From the NCBI GenBank assembly GCA_004297765.1, contig SCTZ01000071.1:58723-122722 (forward strand): DNA of 64,000 nucleotides, in the 5' to 3' direction. Within the stretch, counting starts at the first letter, position 1, and the number at the start of each line of letters is the position of its first letter. Below are positions 43,325-51,250 of this stretch, piece after piece. Below the pieces are notes generated by a model. That model saw only the letters and a program-made list of their open reading frames with translations. It was not told where the DNA came from and made no database searches. The position numbers and the translations under genes were made by a program. Source of the DNA: Chloroflexota bacterium (GTDB taxonomy: Bacteria; Chloroflexota; Dehalococcoidia; FW602-bin16).

Positions 43325-43987
43325 TCACCCCGCCGCAACCGGGGACGCCAGTAGAGACTTGACGAGGTCGATCGCTCCCGGCGCGTTGCGCGCGTAGCCG
43401 TCAGCGCCTATCTTCCTGGCGTACGCCAACGAGATCGGCGCTCCACCGATGATGACCTTGAATCTGTCCCGCAGCGACCTTTCGACGAGGTTGTCTATGA
43501 CGCGGGCCATTCCGTCCATCGATGTCGTCATCAGGGTAGACAGGCCGATGATGTCGGCACGGTATTCTACGGCAGCGTCGACGAAGGCGGTGTGAGGTAC
43601 ATTGCATCCCAGGTCCTTCACATCGAACCCGGCGCCTTCGAGCATTATCCGCACGATGTTCTTGCCTATGTCGTGCGTGTCACCCTGCACCACGCCGATG
43701 ACTACCCGACCGCGGCTAGTGGACGCGTCCTTACGAAGATGTGGTCTCAGCACCTCCAGCCCAGCGTAGAGAGCGTCTGAGCAGAGCAACAGCTCAGGGA
43801 CAAAGTATTCCCCGCTCTCGTACCTCTCGCTCGCCAGGGCCATGCCCTTGAGGACACCCTCGAAGAGAATCTCTGAGGCATCCAATCCGAGCTCCAGGGC
43901 CTTCCGGGACAGCTCCCCCGTCGCCTCCTCCTCCATATTCACGACGGCATCGGATAGCGATGCAAGCAACTCCTGTCGTTCGCTCAT
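43325..43987 (-). CDS. Corrinoid methyltransfer protein (MtbC/MttC-like)
   Basis: A 220-aa two-domain corrinoid protein. The N-terminal cap helix bundle spans residues 1-90 and the B12-binding Rossmann domain carries 'GDTHDIGKNIVRIMLEGAGFDV', the DxHxxG motif whose histidine ligates cobalt; 'IIGLSTLMTTSMDGM' and 'VIIGGAPIS' complete it. ATG 43987 follows GGAG. It is the first gene of the operon, behind attenuator E. It accepts a methyl group from the substrate methyltransferase and gives it to the second one. Confidence 0.92.
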   Translation of the reverse strand: MSERQELLASLSDAVVNMEEEATGELSRKALELGLDASEILFEGVLKGMALASERYESGEYFVPELLLCSDALYAGLEVLRPHLRKDASTSRGRVVIGVVQGDTHDIGKNIVRIMLEGAGFDVKDLGCNVPHTAFVDAAVEYRADIIGLSTLMTTSMDGMARVIDNLVERSLRDRFKVIIGGAPISLAYARKIGADGYARNAPGAIDLVKSLLASPVAAG

Positions 43988-44144
43988 GGCTTAGTACTCC
44001 TTCCCACACGCAATAATAGCGCTCCCGCATGCAGCCGCATATCAGTATACTACTCTCGCATGGTTACCCACCGCTGCGCAGTTACTGCCCGCGATGATGC
44101 TTCTGGGCATCGTCCAGCCTGGGCCCCTTGTGCAAGGAGCAAAC

Positions 44145-44190
44145 AAAAAGCCCCGACGTTTCAGTCGAGGCCTCCAGTTGTCTAGTCAGC
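44145..44190 (-). promoter_or_regulatory. Attenuator unit E (upstream of the corrinoid operon)
   Basis: Minus-strand motif 44171-44190 (GCTGACTAGACAACTGGAGG) and a hairpin (44150-44172, one mismatch) followed by five U (44145-44149). It lies between the sulfate-binding protein stop and the corrinoid operon. Upstream small frames (for example MQVASAALMPR from 44254) contain no cysteine codons, unlike loci A, B and D. Confidence 0.72.
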
Positions 44191-44294
44191 CGCCCCAAAG
44201 GGCCAATTCTGCACGCTCCATCACCTTGGCATCAGGGCAGCGGAGGCGACCTGCATCGTTGCTGATCCCCTCCGCTGCTGCCCCGTGACAGAGT

Positions 44295-45494
44295 CTACCG
44301 GCTGGGCTGATAGATCTGATCGAAAGTCCCGCCATCGGCGAAGTGGGTCTTCTGAGCCTTCTGCCAGCCGCCGAACTCCTCGATGGCGAACAGGTTCACC
44401 TTGGGGAACTGCCCAGCGCTTGCAGCCGCAACCGAAGCCAGGCGAGGGCGATAGTAGTGCTTGGCCGCGATCTTCTGACCCTCCTCCGTGTACAGGTACT
44501 CCAGATAGGCCTGAGCCACGTTGCGGGTACCACGCTTGTCCACCACCTTGTCCACGACGGACACCGGAGGCTCAGCTAGGATGCTGACAGATGGCACGAC
44601 AATCTCGAACCTGTCCTTGCCCAACTCGTTTAGGGCGAGGAAAGCCTCGTTCTCCCACGAGATGAAGACGTCACCCAAACCACGCTCGACGAAGGTCGTG
44701 GTGGCCCCACGGGCGCCGGAATCGAGCACGGGCACGTTCTTGAACAGGCGAGCGACAAAGCCTTTGGCCTTGGTCTCGTCGTTGCCGTTCTGCCGCAGCG
44801 CATAGCCCCAGGCGGCCAGGTAGTTCCAGCGTGCACCGCCCGAGGTCTTTGGGTTGGGGGTAATGACCGAGACGCCCGGCTTGACCAGGTCATCCCAGTC
44901 CTTGATGCCCTTGGGGTTTCCCTTGCGTACCAGGAACACGATCGTCGAGAAGTATGGCGAGCTGTTGTTGGCCAAGCGCGTTTGCCAATTGGCCGGGATG
45001 AGACCGACCTCAGAGAGGGCATCTATGTCGTATGCCAGGGCCAGCGTCACCACGTCGGCCTCCAGCCCGTCCGCCACCGAGCGGGCCTGTGTGCCCGATC
45101 CACCGTGGGACTGCTTGACAGTCACAGACTGGCCGGTCTTGTCCTTCCAGTACTTCGCGAAGGCGCCATTGAACTCCTTGTAAAGCTCACGCGTGGGATC
45201 ATAGGAGACGTTAAGGATCTCGACCGCTGCCTTCGCAGCCGGACTGGAGGCGGGTGCAACGCTGGGAGTTGCCGCCGAGCTGGATCCGGCTTGGCGCGCT
45301 TCGGTTCTCTGATCACCCGCGGGCGCGGCGGATGAGCTGGTGCTCTGCCCGCAGCCGATAACCGCGAGCGCGACAGTCGCAAGTGCCAATAGTGGAATCA
45401 GACGCGCTACCGCTTTCGTGGCGAGAAAGCCGGTGAACGGGGCCGCGAGTTCTGCCAAGCGCGCTGGAGTTGAGCGAGTAATGCTTGCTTTCAT
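44295..45494 (-). CDS. Sulfate/thiosulfate-binding lipoprotein (CysP/Sbp family)
   Basis: A 399-aa periplasmic-type sulfate-binding protein. Signal peptide with lipobox 'LAVIGC' near residue 48, then a Ser/Ala-rich linker, then '[19 protein letters not shown]', '[26 protein letters not shown]', '[37 protein letters not shown]' and 'KHYYRPR', all conserved in CysP/Sbp. It is controlled by attenuator F and preceded by a YezD-like gene. The permease and ATPase genes cysT, cysW and cysA are not adjacent, so they must be elsewhere. Confidence 0.93.
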   Translation of the reverse strand: MKASITRSTPARLAELAAPFTGFLATKAVARLIPLLALATVALAVIGCGQSTSSSAAPAGDQRTEARQAGSSSAATPSVAPASSPAAKAAVEILNVSYDPTRELYKEFNGAFAKYWKDKTGQSVTVKQSHGGSGTQARSVADGLEADVVTLALAYDIDALSEVGLIPANWQTRLANNSSPYFSTIVFLVRKGNPKGIKDWDDLVKPGVSVITPNPKTSGGARWNYLAAWGYALRQNGNDETKAKGFVARLFKNVPVLDSGARGATTTFVERGLGDVFISWENEAFLALNELGKDRFEIVVPSVSILAEPPVSVVDKVVDKRGTRNVAQAYLEYLYTEEGQKIAAKHYYRPRLASVAAASAGQFPKVNLFAIEEFGGWQKAQKTHFADGGTFDQIYQPSR

Positions 45495-45553
45495 ATCTGT
45501 GAAATTCCCCCTTCAAACGAATAGGCATGATCTGAGTTGATGAGGACCCAAAT

Positions 45554-45605
45554 AAAAAGGCCCGCGCTTTTGGCAAAAGCTCGGACCTCTAGTTGTCTAG
45601 TCGGT
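45554..45605 (-). promoter_or_regulatory. Attenuator unit F (upstream of the sulfate-binding protein)
   Basis: Minus-strand motif 45586-45605 (ACCGACTAGACAACTAGAGG) followed by a hairpin (45559-45587; inner stem 'GCTTTT/AAAAGC') and a U-rich tract. It begins 10 nt after the stop of the YezD-like gene. Confidence 0.78.
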
Positions 45606-45615
45606 CAAGAAATCA

Positions 45616-45789
45616 CTAGGTACAGGGAATCTTCTGAGGTAAGCGGATCTTCTCCATCTTTTCGATCTGCACCACGCGGCCGTCCTGGACGATCAACTGA
45701 ATGGCGCCGTACCGGATAGTCCTGAGCGCCTGCAGTGTCGCTCGCAGAACTGTTTCCTGGTCTTTGGTCAGCCCAATATCTTCTGTCAT
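45616..45789 (-). CDS. YezD-like (DUF2292) small protein 2
   Basis: A 57-aa protein from ATG 45789 (GGAG upstream): MTEDIGLTKDQETVLRAT followed by LQALRTIRYGAIQLIVQDGR and a C-terminus LPQKIPCT. It is close to the copy at 32271 and, like it, ends just before an attenuator motif. The conservation of both protein and position suggests that YezD is a working part of the sulfur control system. Function unknown. Confidence 0.78.
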   Translation of the reverse strand: MTEDIGLTKDQETVLRATLQALRTIRYGAIQLIVQDGRVVQIEKMEKIRLPQKIPCT

Positions 45790-46216
45790 GTACCGGCTCC
45801 TGCGACTGTGAATAGGGTCCCGGCCCATCGTGGGTCTCAACCGTGCTTTGTCATTCTGACTCGCCTGAGGCGAGGAAGAATCCGGGCCTCGGGATACGGA
45901 TTCTTCGGCGCCTGCCCTGAGCCGAGCCGAAGGGTGCGCGCCTCAGAATGACAAAAGAAGGTTAATAGTTAAGTAAGTCGAGCGACTTTATTGTTTATAC
46001 CACAGGTGCCGACGGATGTCAAGACCTTTGCTGAGGATTGAGAACATCAACCTTGCAGCGCTCTTCCACAAGGCTTCTCATGCGGCTCTCAGCGCCCCTT
46101 AATGCTGCTCTCACTTTAAACATCTATGATGAACCTATATAATGCACCTCTGTAGTTGAGATCGAAGTCCGCGCGTAGCGAACCGGCGCGGGGGGAGTCC
46201 CTGGAGGTCACGTGGG
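45790..46216. other. Intergenic between divergent units, with a MITE-like repeat
   Basis: 427 bases between the YezD-like gene (-) and the PCYCGC lipoprotein (+). It holds the palindromic element at 45850-45952, and AT-rich sequence at 45953-46150 that probably contains the divergent promoters. No gene recognised. Confidence 0.6.
45850..45952. repeat. Palindromic MITE-like element
   Basis: About 103 bp with nested inverted repeats: outer 'GTCATTCTGA' (45850-45859) with 'TCAGAATGAC' (45943-45952), inner 'GAAGAATCC' (45875-45883) with 'GGATTCTTC' (45898-45906). This 'TCATTCTGA...GAAGAATCC' pattern is a widespread dispersed palindromic repeat in bacterial genomes (from memory). Non-coding. Confidence 0.65.
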
Positions 46217-46747
46217 ATGGTCTTGCATCGAAACACGGCACGTCGACTTGATCGCCGCCTGTATTCCATTGTTCCGCTGATCGTGCTTCTGCTCGTCTTT
46301 GCAACGAGCTCTGCCGGATGTGGCGGGAGCGCCAGCGTTAGCACGAGCGAGCACGTCTCCGGCAAGCCAGTGCGCGCCTATACCGTGGACGACGTGGCAA
46401 AGAATGCCCAGGCCAAGCTCCCATCGTACGTCCCGTCTGAGATGCAGGAGGGCTACCAGTACGCCCTGGCGCACCCAGACAAGCTGCAGTACATGCCATG
46501 CTACTGTGGCTGCGGATTGACCGCCGAGCACAAGAACAATCTGGACTGCTACATCGCCGGCGTCGACGAGGACGGCCACGCCGTCTTCGACAATCATGCA
46601 TCGTTCTGCGCGATTTGCGTGGAGATCACCCTGGATATCAAGCGCCTTACCGCTGAGGGTAAGACGCCGAAAGAGATTCGCGCCTACGTGGACCAGACGC
46701 ACGGACCGAAAGGTCCCAGCACAGATACGCCGCAGCCGCCCGGATGA
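46217..46747 (+). CDS. PCYCGC-motif lipoprotein
   Basis: A 176-aa exported protein with an N-terminal TM/lipobox segment ('VPLIVLLLVFATSSAGC') and the family-defining 'YMPCYCGCGLTAEHKNNLDCYI', then 'FDNHASFCAICVEITLDIKR'. The cysteines suggest a metal or redox site; PCYCGC proteins often accompany copper proteins or thioredoxin-like proteins (family knowledge), and here CuA-type proteins follow. ATG 46217 has GGAGG 9 nt upstream. A second PCYCGC protein at 55926 has UGA in place of the cysteine in the 'HASxC' region. Confidence 0.85.
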   Translation: MVLHRNTARRLDRRLYSIVPLIVLLLVFATSSAGCGGSASVSTSEHVSGKPVRAYTVDDVAKNAQAKLPSYVPSEMQEGYQYALAHPDKLQYMPCYCGCGLTAEHKNNLDCYIAGVDEDGHAVFDNHASFCAICVEITLDIKRLTAEGKTPKEIRAYVDQTHGPKGPSTDTPQPPG

Positions 46748-46829
46748 GGCTGCTGTCTAGCCGATTGAGACTTACCCAACGCATTGGACGCGGGGCTCCG
46801 CGAACTTTGCGGGCAGCAGGCACCTGGAA

Positions 46830-48743
46830 TTGAACCTGGTACGATTCACAATCCTCATCCTAGCCCTCATCTTTGTGGGGCTAATAGTCGGTCCATTCGC
46901 CACTACGGACGCCGCGGGCCCAGACGACACGGCGGACATCGTGGTCGAGGCACGGCAGTTCTCCTACCAGCCGTCCATCATCCGGGTGAAGAAGGGACAG
47001 CGCGTCCGGATCACCTTGCGCGCCATGGACCTTACGCATGGACTCCACGTGGATGACTACGGGCAGGAGGTAGTCTCCACGCCCGGGCAACCACAGCAAC
47101 TGGAGTTCGTCGCGGACAAGAGTGGGCGATTCCCCCTTCGCTGCTCTCAGACCTGTGGTCCCCTGCACCCCTTCATGGTGGGCAGTCTGATCGTGGAACC
47201 CAATCTGCCCTTCGGTACATCTGTCGCGCTGGCGGCCCTGCTGTCGCTGGGATACCTAGGCTTTCTCTGGACCAGACGGGAGCCGCCGCTGGCTCCCCTC
47301 TCGGGCGGCTCGGTCGATCTGGCTGCGCCAAAGGCAAGCTTGCCATCGACCCTGAGAAAGGAGATCACTGGCGGGGTGCGCATCGACTTTCTGAAGCTGC
47401 CCGTGCTGGGGGCTTTCCTGCGCTGGCGCGGCTTTCAGTTCGCGCTCATGCTGCCGCTCCTCTTCTTCATGATGCTCGCACTGGTGGCAGGACTACGAGG
47501 CTCGCCGGTCGGCAACTCCAACCTGGGCATCGTCTTCGTCTGGATACTGTGGTGGGCACTCCTCATCATCCTGCTCATTCCCTTCGGGGGCCGCGTCTGG
47601 TGCGCGATGTGCCCGTTGCCTGGGCCTGGTGAGTGGCTGCAGCGCCTGTCATTTGTCAGGAGGCGAGAGGGAGCGTCCTTCTCGCTGGGGAAGGCATGGC
47701 CCGCGAAGCTGCGCAACATCTGGCTACAGAACGGGGCCTTTCTGCTCATCGCCCTGTTCAGCGCCATCGTCCTCACCACGCCATGGGCAACGGTCGCCGT
47801 GCTCGTCACCTTCGCCGCGCTGTCCCTCGGTCTCGCGCTGATCTTTCAGGGACGCGCCTTCTGTCGCTACGTCTGCCCACTCGGCGGGTTCATTGGGCTC
47901 TGCTCCATGGTGGCTCCTCTGGCTGTCCGGGTGAAGGATAGAGAGGTCTGCCGCGCACACAAAGGCAAGGAATGCATCAAGGGCAGTGCCGCGGGCTACG
48001 GCTGTCCCTGGTTCGAGTATCCGGGCACCATGCACCGCAACGCCTACTGCGGGCTGTGCATGGAGTGTGTCAAGACGTGTCCGAAAGGCAACATCGCCGC
48101 GGGATTGCAGCCCTTCGGTCGTGACCTTGTGGTAGATAGGGGACATGCGGATGAAGCCTATCGCACCTTCATCGCGCTGGGCTCCGCGGCGCTATATTCG
48201 GCCGTGATGCTGGGACCATGGGGCTGGCTCAGATCGCTGGCAGGTAATCCCTTGGCGTCCGGCTTCGCGCTGTATGCCATCATCCTGCTCGGCACCTGCC
48301 TGATCTTGGTCCCGGGGCTGTTCCTGGTCACAGCCTGGCTGGCGCGGCTGGCCTCGGGCACCAGCACCGTGTCTGTTGCTCGCCTATGGAGAAACTTCTC
48401 CTACGGTCTGGTGCCACTGGGTCTCACGGTTTGGATAGCCTTCTCACTATCGGTTGTGCTCGCGAGCGGCTATCGTCTGATACCAACTCTCTCGGATCCG
48501 CTTGGGCACGGCTGGAACCTTTTCGGCACGGCCGGCTTCGAGGGCGGTCCGGTGTTGATGAATCTGCTGCCATACATACAGACCACCGTGCTGCTGATCG
48601 GCCTGGTCTGGTCAATCAAGACGTGCTGGCAACTGGCATGCAGAATGTTCATCAGGCGAGACGAGGCATGGCGCGCGTTGGGTCCCGTGACCCTGTTCCT
48701 GTTCGGCGCCACAGCCACGTTCCTCTGGCTGTACCTGGGGTAA
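46830..48743 (+). CDS. CuA-type cupredoxin fused to NapH/NosR-like polyferredoxin
   Basis: A 637-aa membrane redox protein. Residues 1-28 are a signal/TM segment. Residues 35-125 form a cupredoxin with a CuA pattern: His70/His73 ('THGLH') and C105-x3-C109-x3-H113-x2-M116 ('CSQTCGPLHPFM'). A TM helix follows, then a NapH/CcoG-like core with 'CAMCPLPGPGEW', 'CRYVCPLGGFIGLC' and two ferredoxin-type cysteine sets ('YCGLCMECVKTCPKGNI'), then five more helices. It could pass electrons across the membrane between an external copper centre and Fe-S clusters. The TTG start at 46830 gives the signal peptide. It is followed after 6 nt by a second CuA-type protein. Confidence 0.85.
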   Translation: MNLVRFTILILALIFVGLIVGPFATTDAAGPDDTADIVVEARQFSYQPSIIRVKKGQRVRITLRAMDLTHGLHVDDYGQEVVSTPGQPQQLEFVADKSGRFPLRCSQTCGPLHPFMVGSLIVEPNLPFGTSVALAALLSLGYLGFLWTRREPPLAPLSGGSVDLAAPKASLPSTLRKEITGGVRIDFLKLPVLGAFLRWRGFQFALMLPLLFFMMLALVAGLRGSPVGNSNLGIVFVWILWWALLIILLIPFGGRVWCAMCPLPGPGEWLQRLSFVRRREGASFSLGKAWPAKLRNIWLQNGAFLLIALFSAIVLTTPWATVAVLVTFAALSLGLALIFQGRAFCRYVCPLGGFIGLCSMVAPLAVRVKDREVCRAHKGKECIKGSAAGYGCPWFEYPGTMHRNAYCGLCMECVKTCPKGNIAAGLQPFGRDLVVDRGHADEAYRTFIALGSAALYSAVMLGPWGWLRSLAGNPLASGFALYAIILLGTCLILVPGLFLVTAWLARLASGTSTVSVARLWRNFSYGLVPLGLTVWIAFSLSVVLASGYRLIPTLSDPLGHGWNLFGTAGFEGGPVLMNLLPYIQTTVLLIGLVWSIKTCWQLACRMFIRRDEAWRALGPVTLFLFGATATFLWLYLG

Positions 48744-48749
48744 CGGCGT

Positions 48750-49127
48750 ATGAAAACCGAGCTGATCAGTCTTGTTCTCGTTTTGCTGGCGTTGGTGGGC
48801 ACACCAACAGGAGTCATCCTGTACGATAACGCCGCCCGGCCGGCCAACGAGATAACGCTCGTCGCGCACAGACCTTTGGATGGTAACTGGAGCCAGCGCG
48901 AGATCAGGGTCAAGCGTGGCCAGACCGTCCGCCTCCGCCTCACCAGCGAAGACGTCACTCATGGCTTCTACGTGCCCGATCTGGGCATCGATGCCGGACC
49001 GATCTCTCCCGGCAAGTTCAAGACCGTGGAGTTCACCCCAGAGCGCACTGGCAGCTTCAGATTCTACTGCAACATACTGTGCAGCCATGAGCACGGGGGC
49101 ATGATAGGTCAGATCATCGTGGAGTAG
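48750..49127 (+). CDS. Membrane-anchored cupredoxin with CuA-type site
   Basis: A 125-aa protein: N-terminal TM anchor (residues 5-24), then a cupredoxin with His71 and C107-x3-C111-x3-H115-x2-M118 ('CNILCSHEHGGM'), the CuA ligand set of cytochrome oxidase subunit II and nitrous oxide reductase. No oxidase subunit I or nosZ gene is in the window. Its partner is probably the fused protein encoded 6 nt upstream. Confidence 0.87.
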   Translation: MKTELISLVLVLLALVGTPTGVILYDNAARPANEITLVAHRPLDGNWSQREIRVKRGQTVRLRLTSEDVTHGFYVPDLGIDAGPISPGKFKTVEFTPERTGSFRFYCNILCSHEHGGMIGQIIVE

Positions 49128-49157
49128 ACTTCTCTCCTGGTGGAAACTGCCTCAGTC

Positions 49158-49685
49158 TCACCGCAGTCGCGCCTGCCTCGCCTTATCCTCGGCTTTGCGC
49201 GCGTAGGGCAGCAACTCAGCAATTTCTCTCGCCGGTATCACGTTGATGCGCACCAGGAGCCGTTCCTGACGGAAAGCTGTCGAATAGGCGTCCTGCCCCC
49301 CCTGTTTACCAGCCAACACCACCGACTCCTGGCCAAAGATCGGAGCGTCGGGGATGATCTTCAACTGCTCTTGCGCTCTGTCCTGCCGGATCGTCTGAAA
49401 GGCCGTGCGGGCTGACTCTTCGGAGGGAAAGGCCACGATCACCTGGTTAATCCGGGCCCGGTCGCTTTCGAGAGCGACCTGAGTGGTCTGCCCCCCGTCA
49501 CGAGTCTCCCGCTGACCGAGGCGTTGCGCCTCCCGCAGTCCCGCCCCGGGAAAGTCTGCCGGGCTCAGGAGCAGCGCATCGATCGTAGTTGCGGCTGGGT
49601 TGGAGTTGGGACCGGCGCAGGCCTGAAGCGAGAACAGAAGGAGTATGCCCAGGAGCAGGAAGGTGATACGCCGTCTCGGATCCAC
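49158..49685 (-). CDS. Lipoprotein of unknown function
   Basis: A 175-aa protein. GTG 49685 lies 4 nt after the rhodanese stop and gives a lipoprotein signal ('ITFLLLGILLLFSLQAC'). The mature part ('LLLSPADFPGAGLREAQ', 'RINQVIVAFPSEESARTAFQTI', 'KQGGQDAYSTAFRQERLLVRINV') has the look of a small alpha/beta sensor or substrate-binding domain, but I do not recognise a family. Probably co-expressed with the rhodanese. Confidence 0.65.
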   Translation of the reverse strand: MDPRRRITFLLLGILLLFSLQACAGPNSNPAATTIDALLLSPADFPGAGLREAQRLGQRETRDGGQTTQVALESDRARINQVIVAFPSEESARTAFQTIRQDRAQEQLKIIPDAPIFGQESVVLAGKQGGQDAYSTAFRQERLLVRINVIPAREIAELLPYARKAEDKARQARLR

Positions 49686-49689
49686 GCGC

Positions 49690-50190
49690 TTACTGAACAA
49701 CAGGATAGCCTGCTGCCTGCCAGGCATTGAAACCACCCTGCATGTTGGCCAGGTTGCGGTAACCCATCCCTACCAGGGTGCGGGCCGCCTGGTCCCCCAT
49801 GGGGCCGTTGTGGCAATAGAAGACGATCTCGTCATCCTTCCCTAACTCCGATACGGCCCTATCCTTGACCTCCTCCAGGGGGATCGAGATCGCACCGGCG
49901 AGATGGCTGGTCTGATATTCGCTCTTGCTGCGCACGTCTACCAGCTTGAGCTTAGGATTTGCGGACATCCGAGCCTTCACTTCGTCCAGGCTGAGCGTTC
50001 GATAACCTTGTTCGGAAGCTCCGTTTGCTGGGGTTGCGGTCGCCGAAGCTGGCTCGTTGCTCTTTGCTCCAGTGGTCGCAGACGTGCAAGCCACCATGAC
50101 CAACAGGCTTCCGAGAAACAGAACTGTTGTGGCTTTCCTGATCCAGCTGCTACTTCCTCTCACTACTTCCCTTCCCGACCAGCTCCCCAC
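49690..50190 (-). CDS. Rhodanese-like lipoprotein
   Basis: A 166-aa exported single-domain rhodanese. The signal ends in lipobox 'LVMVAC'. The domain has 'LVDVRSKSEYQTSHLAGAISIPL' and the active-site loop 'YCHNGPMGDQAA', with the catalytic cysteine preceding a six-residue loop, then 'MQGGFNAWQAAGYPV'. It could hold persulfide or act on thiosulfate outside the membrane. The rhodanese fold and active site are clear; the substrate is not. Confidence 0.9.
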   Translation of the reverse strand: MGSWSGREVVRGSSSWIRKATTVLFLGSLLVMVACTSATTGAKSNEPASATATPANGASEQGYRTLSLDEVKARMSANPKLKLVDVRSKSEYQTSHLAGAISIPLEEVKDRAVSELGKDDEIVFYCHNGPMGDQAARTLVGMGYRNLANMQGGFNAWQAAGYPVVQ

Positions 50191-50216
50191 GATGTTTCGC
50201 TGATAGGTTGATTATT

Positions 50217-50242
50217 CAGGGGCAACCGGCCGGTTGCCCCTG
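50217..50242. terminator. 26-bp perfect palindrome
   Basis: A self-complementary 26-bp sequence centred between 50229 and 50230, between the rhodanese start and the 3' end of the selenoprotein candidate. It probably terminates the upstream minus-strand gene; no U-run is evident. Confidence 0.55.
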
Positions 50243-50398
50243 GACGATTCGATGATTGTTCGCTTTTTGCTCGCTGGCTACGAAGATCGCCCTAGTGCAA
50301 GATCAAGTGACTTGTTCGGGAATCCCCTCGCCCCACCCCGCATAAGAACGGGGAATTCTTGTCGCCTTCGGCGACCAAACCCCCGGCTTGGCAGCGCC

Positions 50399-50968
50399 CT
50401 AGTTCACGAAGTCAGCCTTGACGTTGACCGCTTTCTCGGGCTCGATCGTATCGTTGGTCTTGACGAAGACGGCGAAGTTATGTGGTCCGGCCATGCCCTC
50501 GTGCATGGTGAAACGGATCGTGATGGTCGTCGTCTCTCCCGGCTTCAAGGTCGTAGAACCTACGACCGCATTGGGCGGTCAACAGCCCTCCACGGCACGC
50601 ACCAGAGGTTCACCGGTGATGGTAAGAGGTGCGTCACCCACGTTCTTGACGTGGAAGACAGCCTCTAGCCATTCTCCCAGCTTGACCTTGCCGTAATCGA
50701 AGCTCGCCTCGTCGATGGCCAGCCGCGCTCCGCCCTGGTATGGCCCAGGTGCCTGGGCGCGAGTGATCTCCGGGACGTTAGGAGACATCTTGATCTCTGC
50801 CGCGGCCGGGCTAGCCGATGCGCCCACGGTAGAGGACGGAGGCTGCGATGAGCTGGCCGAGCAGCCCACCAACAAGATCAATAGCAGCGCTCCGGCCGCG
50901 AGCAGGCCCGCCATGCCACTTCTGCGGCGACCCCGGCCGGCCGGAATCTTGCCAGCTATTCTATCCAA
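50399..50968 (-). CDS. Candidate selenoprotein: DUF1573-like exported protein with in-frame TGA
   Basis: The frame from TTG 50968 (GGAGAGGAGG upstream) gives a lipoprotein signal ('LLILLVGCSASS') and an immunoglobulin-like domain ('FDYGKVKLGEWLEAVFHVKNVG'), then 'AVEGC' followed by TGA at 50579-50581, codon 130. The same frame continues for 59 more codons with clearly coding sequence ('PPNAVVGSTTLKPGETTTI', 'RFTMHEGMAGPHNF', 'KTNDTIEP') to TAG at 50399. Related proteins, as I recall them, have Cys-Cys (EGCCPP) here, so TGA stands for the second cysteine. A hairpin with an 8-bp perfect stem and GUU loop (50549-50567) begins 11 nt after the TGA, as in bacterial SECIS elements. A nonsense mutation is the alternative. 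Confidence 0.62.
50549..50567 (-). promoter_or_regulatory. Candidate bacterial SECIS hairpin
   Basis: In the minus-strand mRNA: an 8-bp perfect stem (GGUCGUAG with CUACGACC) closed by a GUU loop. The loop starts 19 nt after the UGA of the host frame. Known bacterial SECIS elements place a GU-containing apical loop roughly 16-37 nt downstream of the UGA (family knowledge). Confidence 0.55.
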
Positions 50969-51153
50969 CCGACTTTTCCTCCTCTCCAGCCGGTGCACGC
51001 ACCAGCTAAGCGTAGTGGTTCTCGATGGACCAAGTCTAGCACGCCAATGTTAAGGACCGATGAGAAGGCGCCGAGGTGCTCAGCCAATTCGTGGACAGTC
51101 TAGCTGATAGCGCTGGACGTTGCTCTGCCGAGGCGAAGGCTGGCACAAAAAAA

Positions 51154-51196
51154 GGCGCGCGTGGGAGAGGCCATTGCCGGCTTTCCCACACGCGCC
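51154..51196 (-). terminator. Intrinsic terminator of the CARDB multihaem gene
   Basis: On the minus strand a GC-rich hairpin (arms 51154-51170 and 51181-51196) is followed by seven U (51147-51153). It lies ~55 nt after the stop of the large gene at 51251. A second GC-rich hairpin (51206-51230) lies between. Confidence 0.8.
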
Positions 51197-51250
51197 ATTC
51201 AGCGCGGGCGGCGCTTTCAGCGCGCCGCCCGACTACGCAACGTCGCTATC

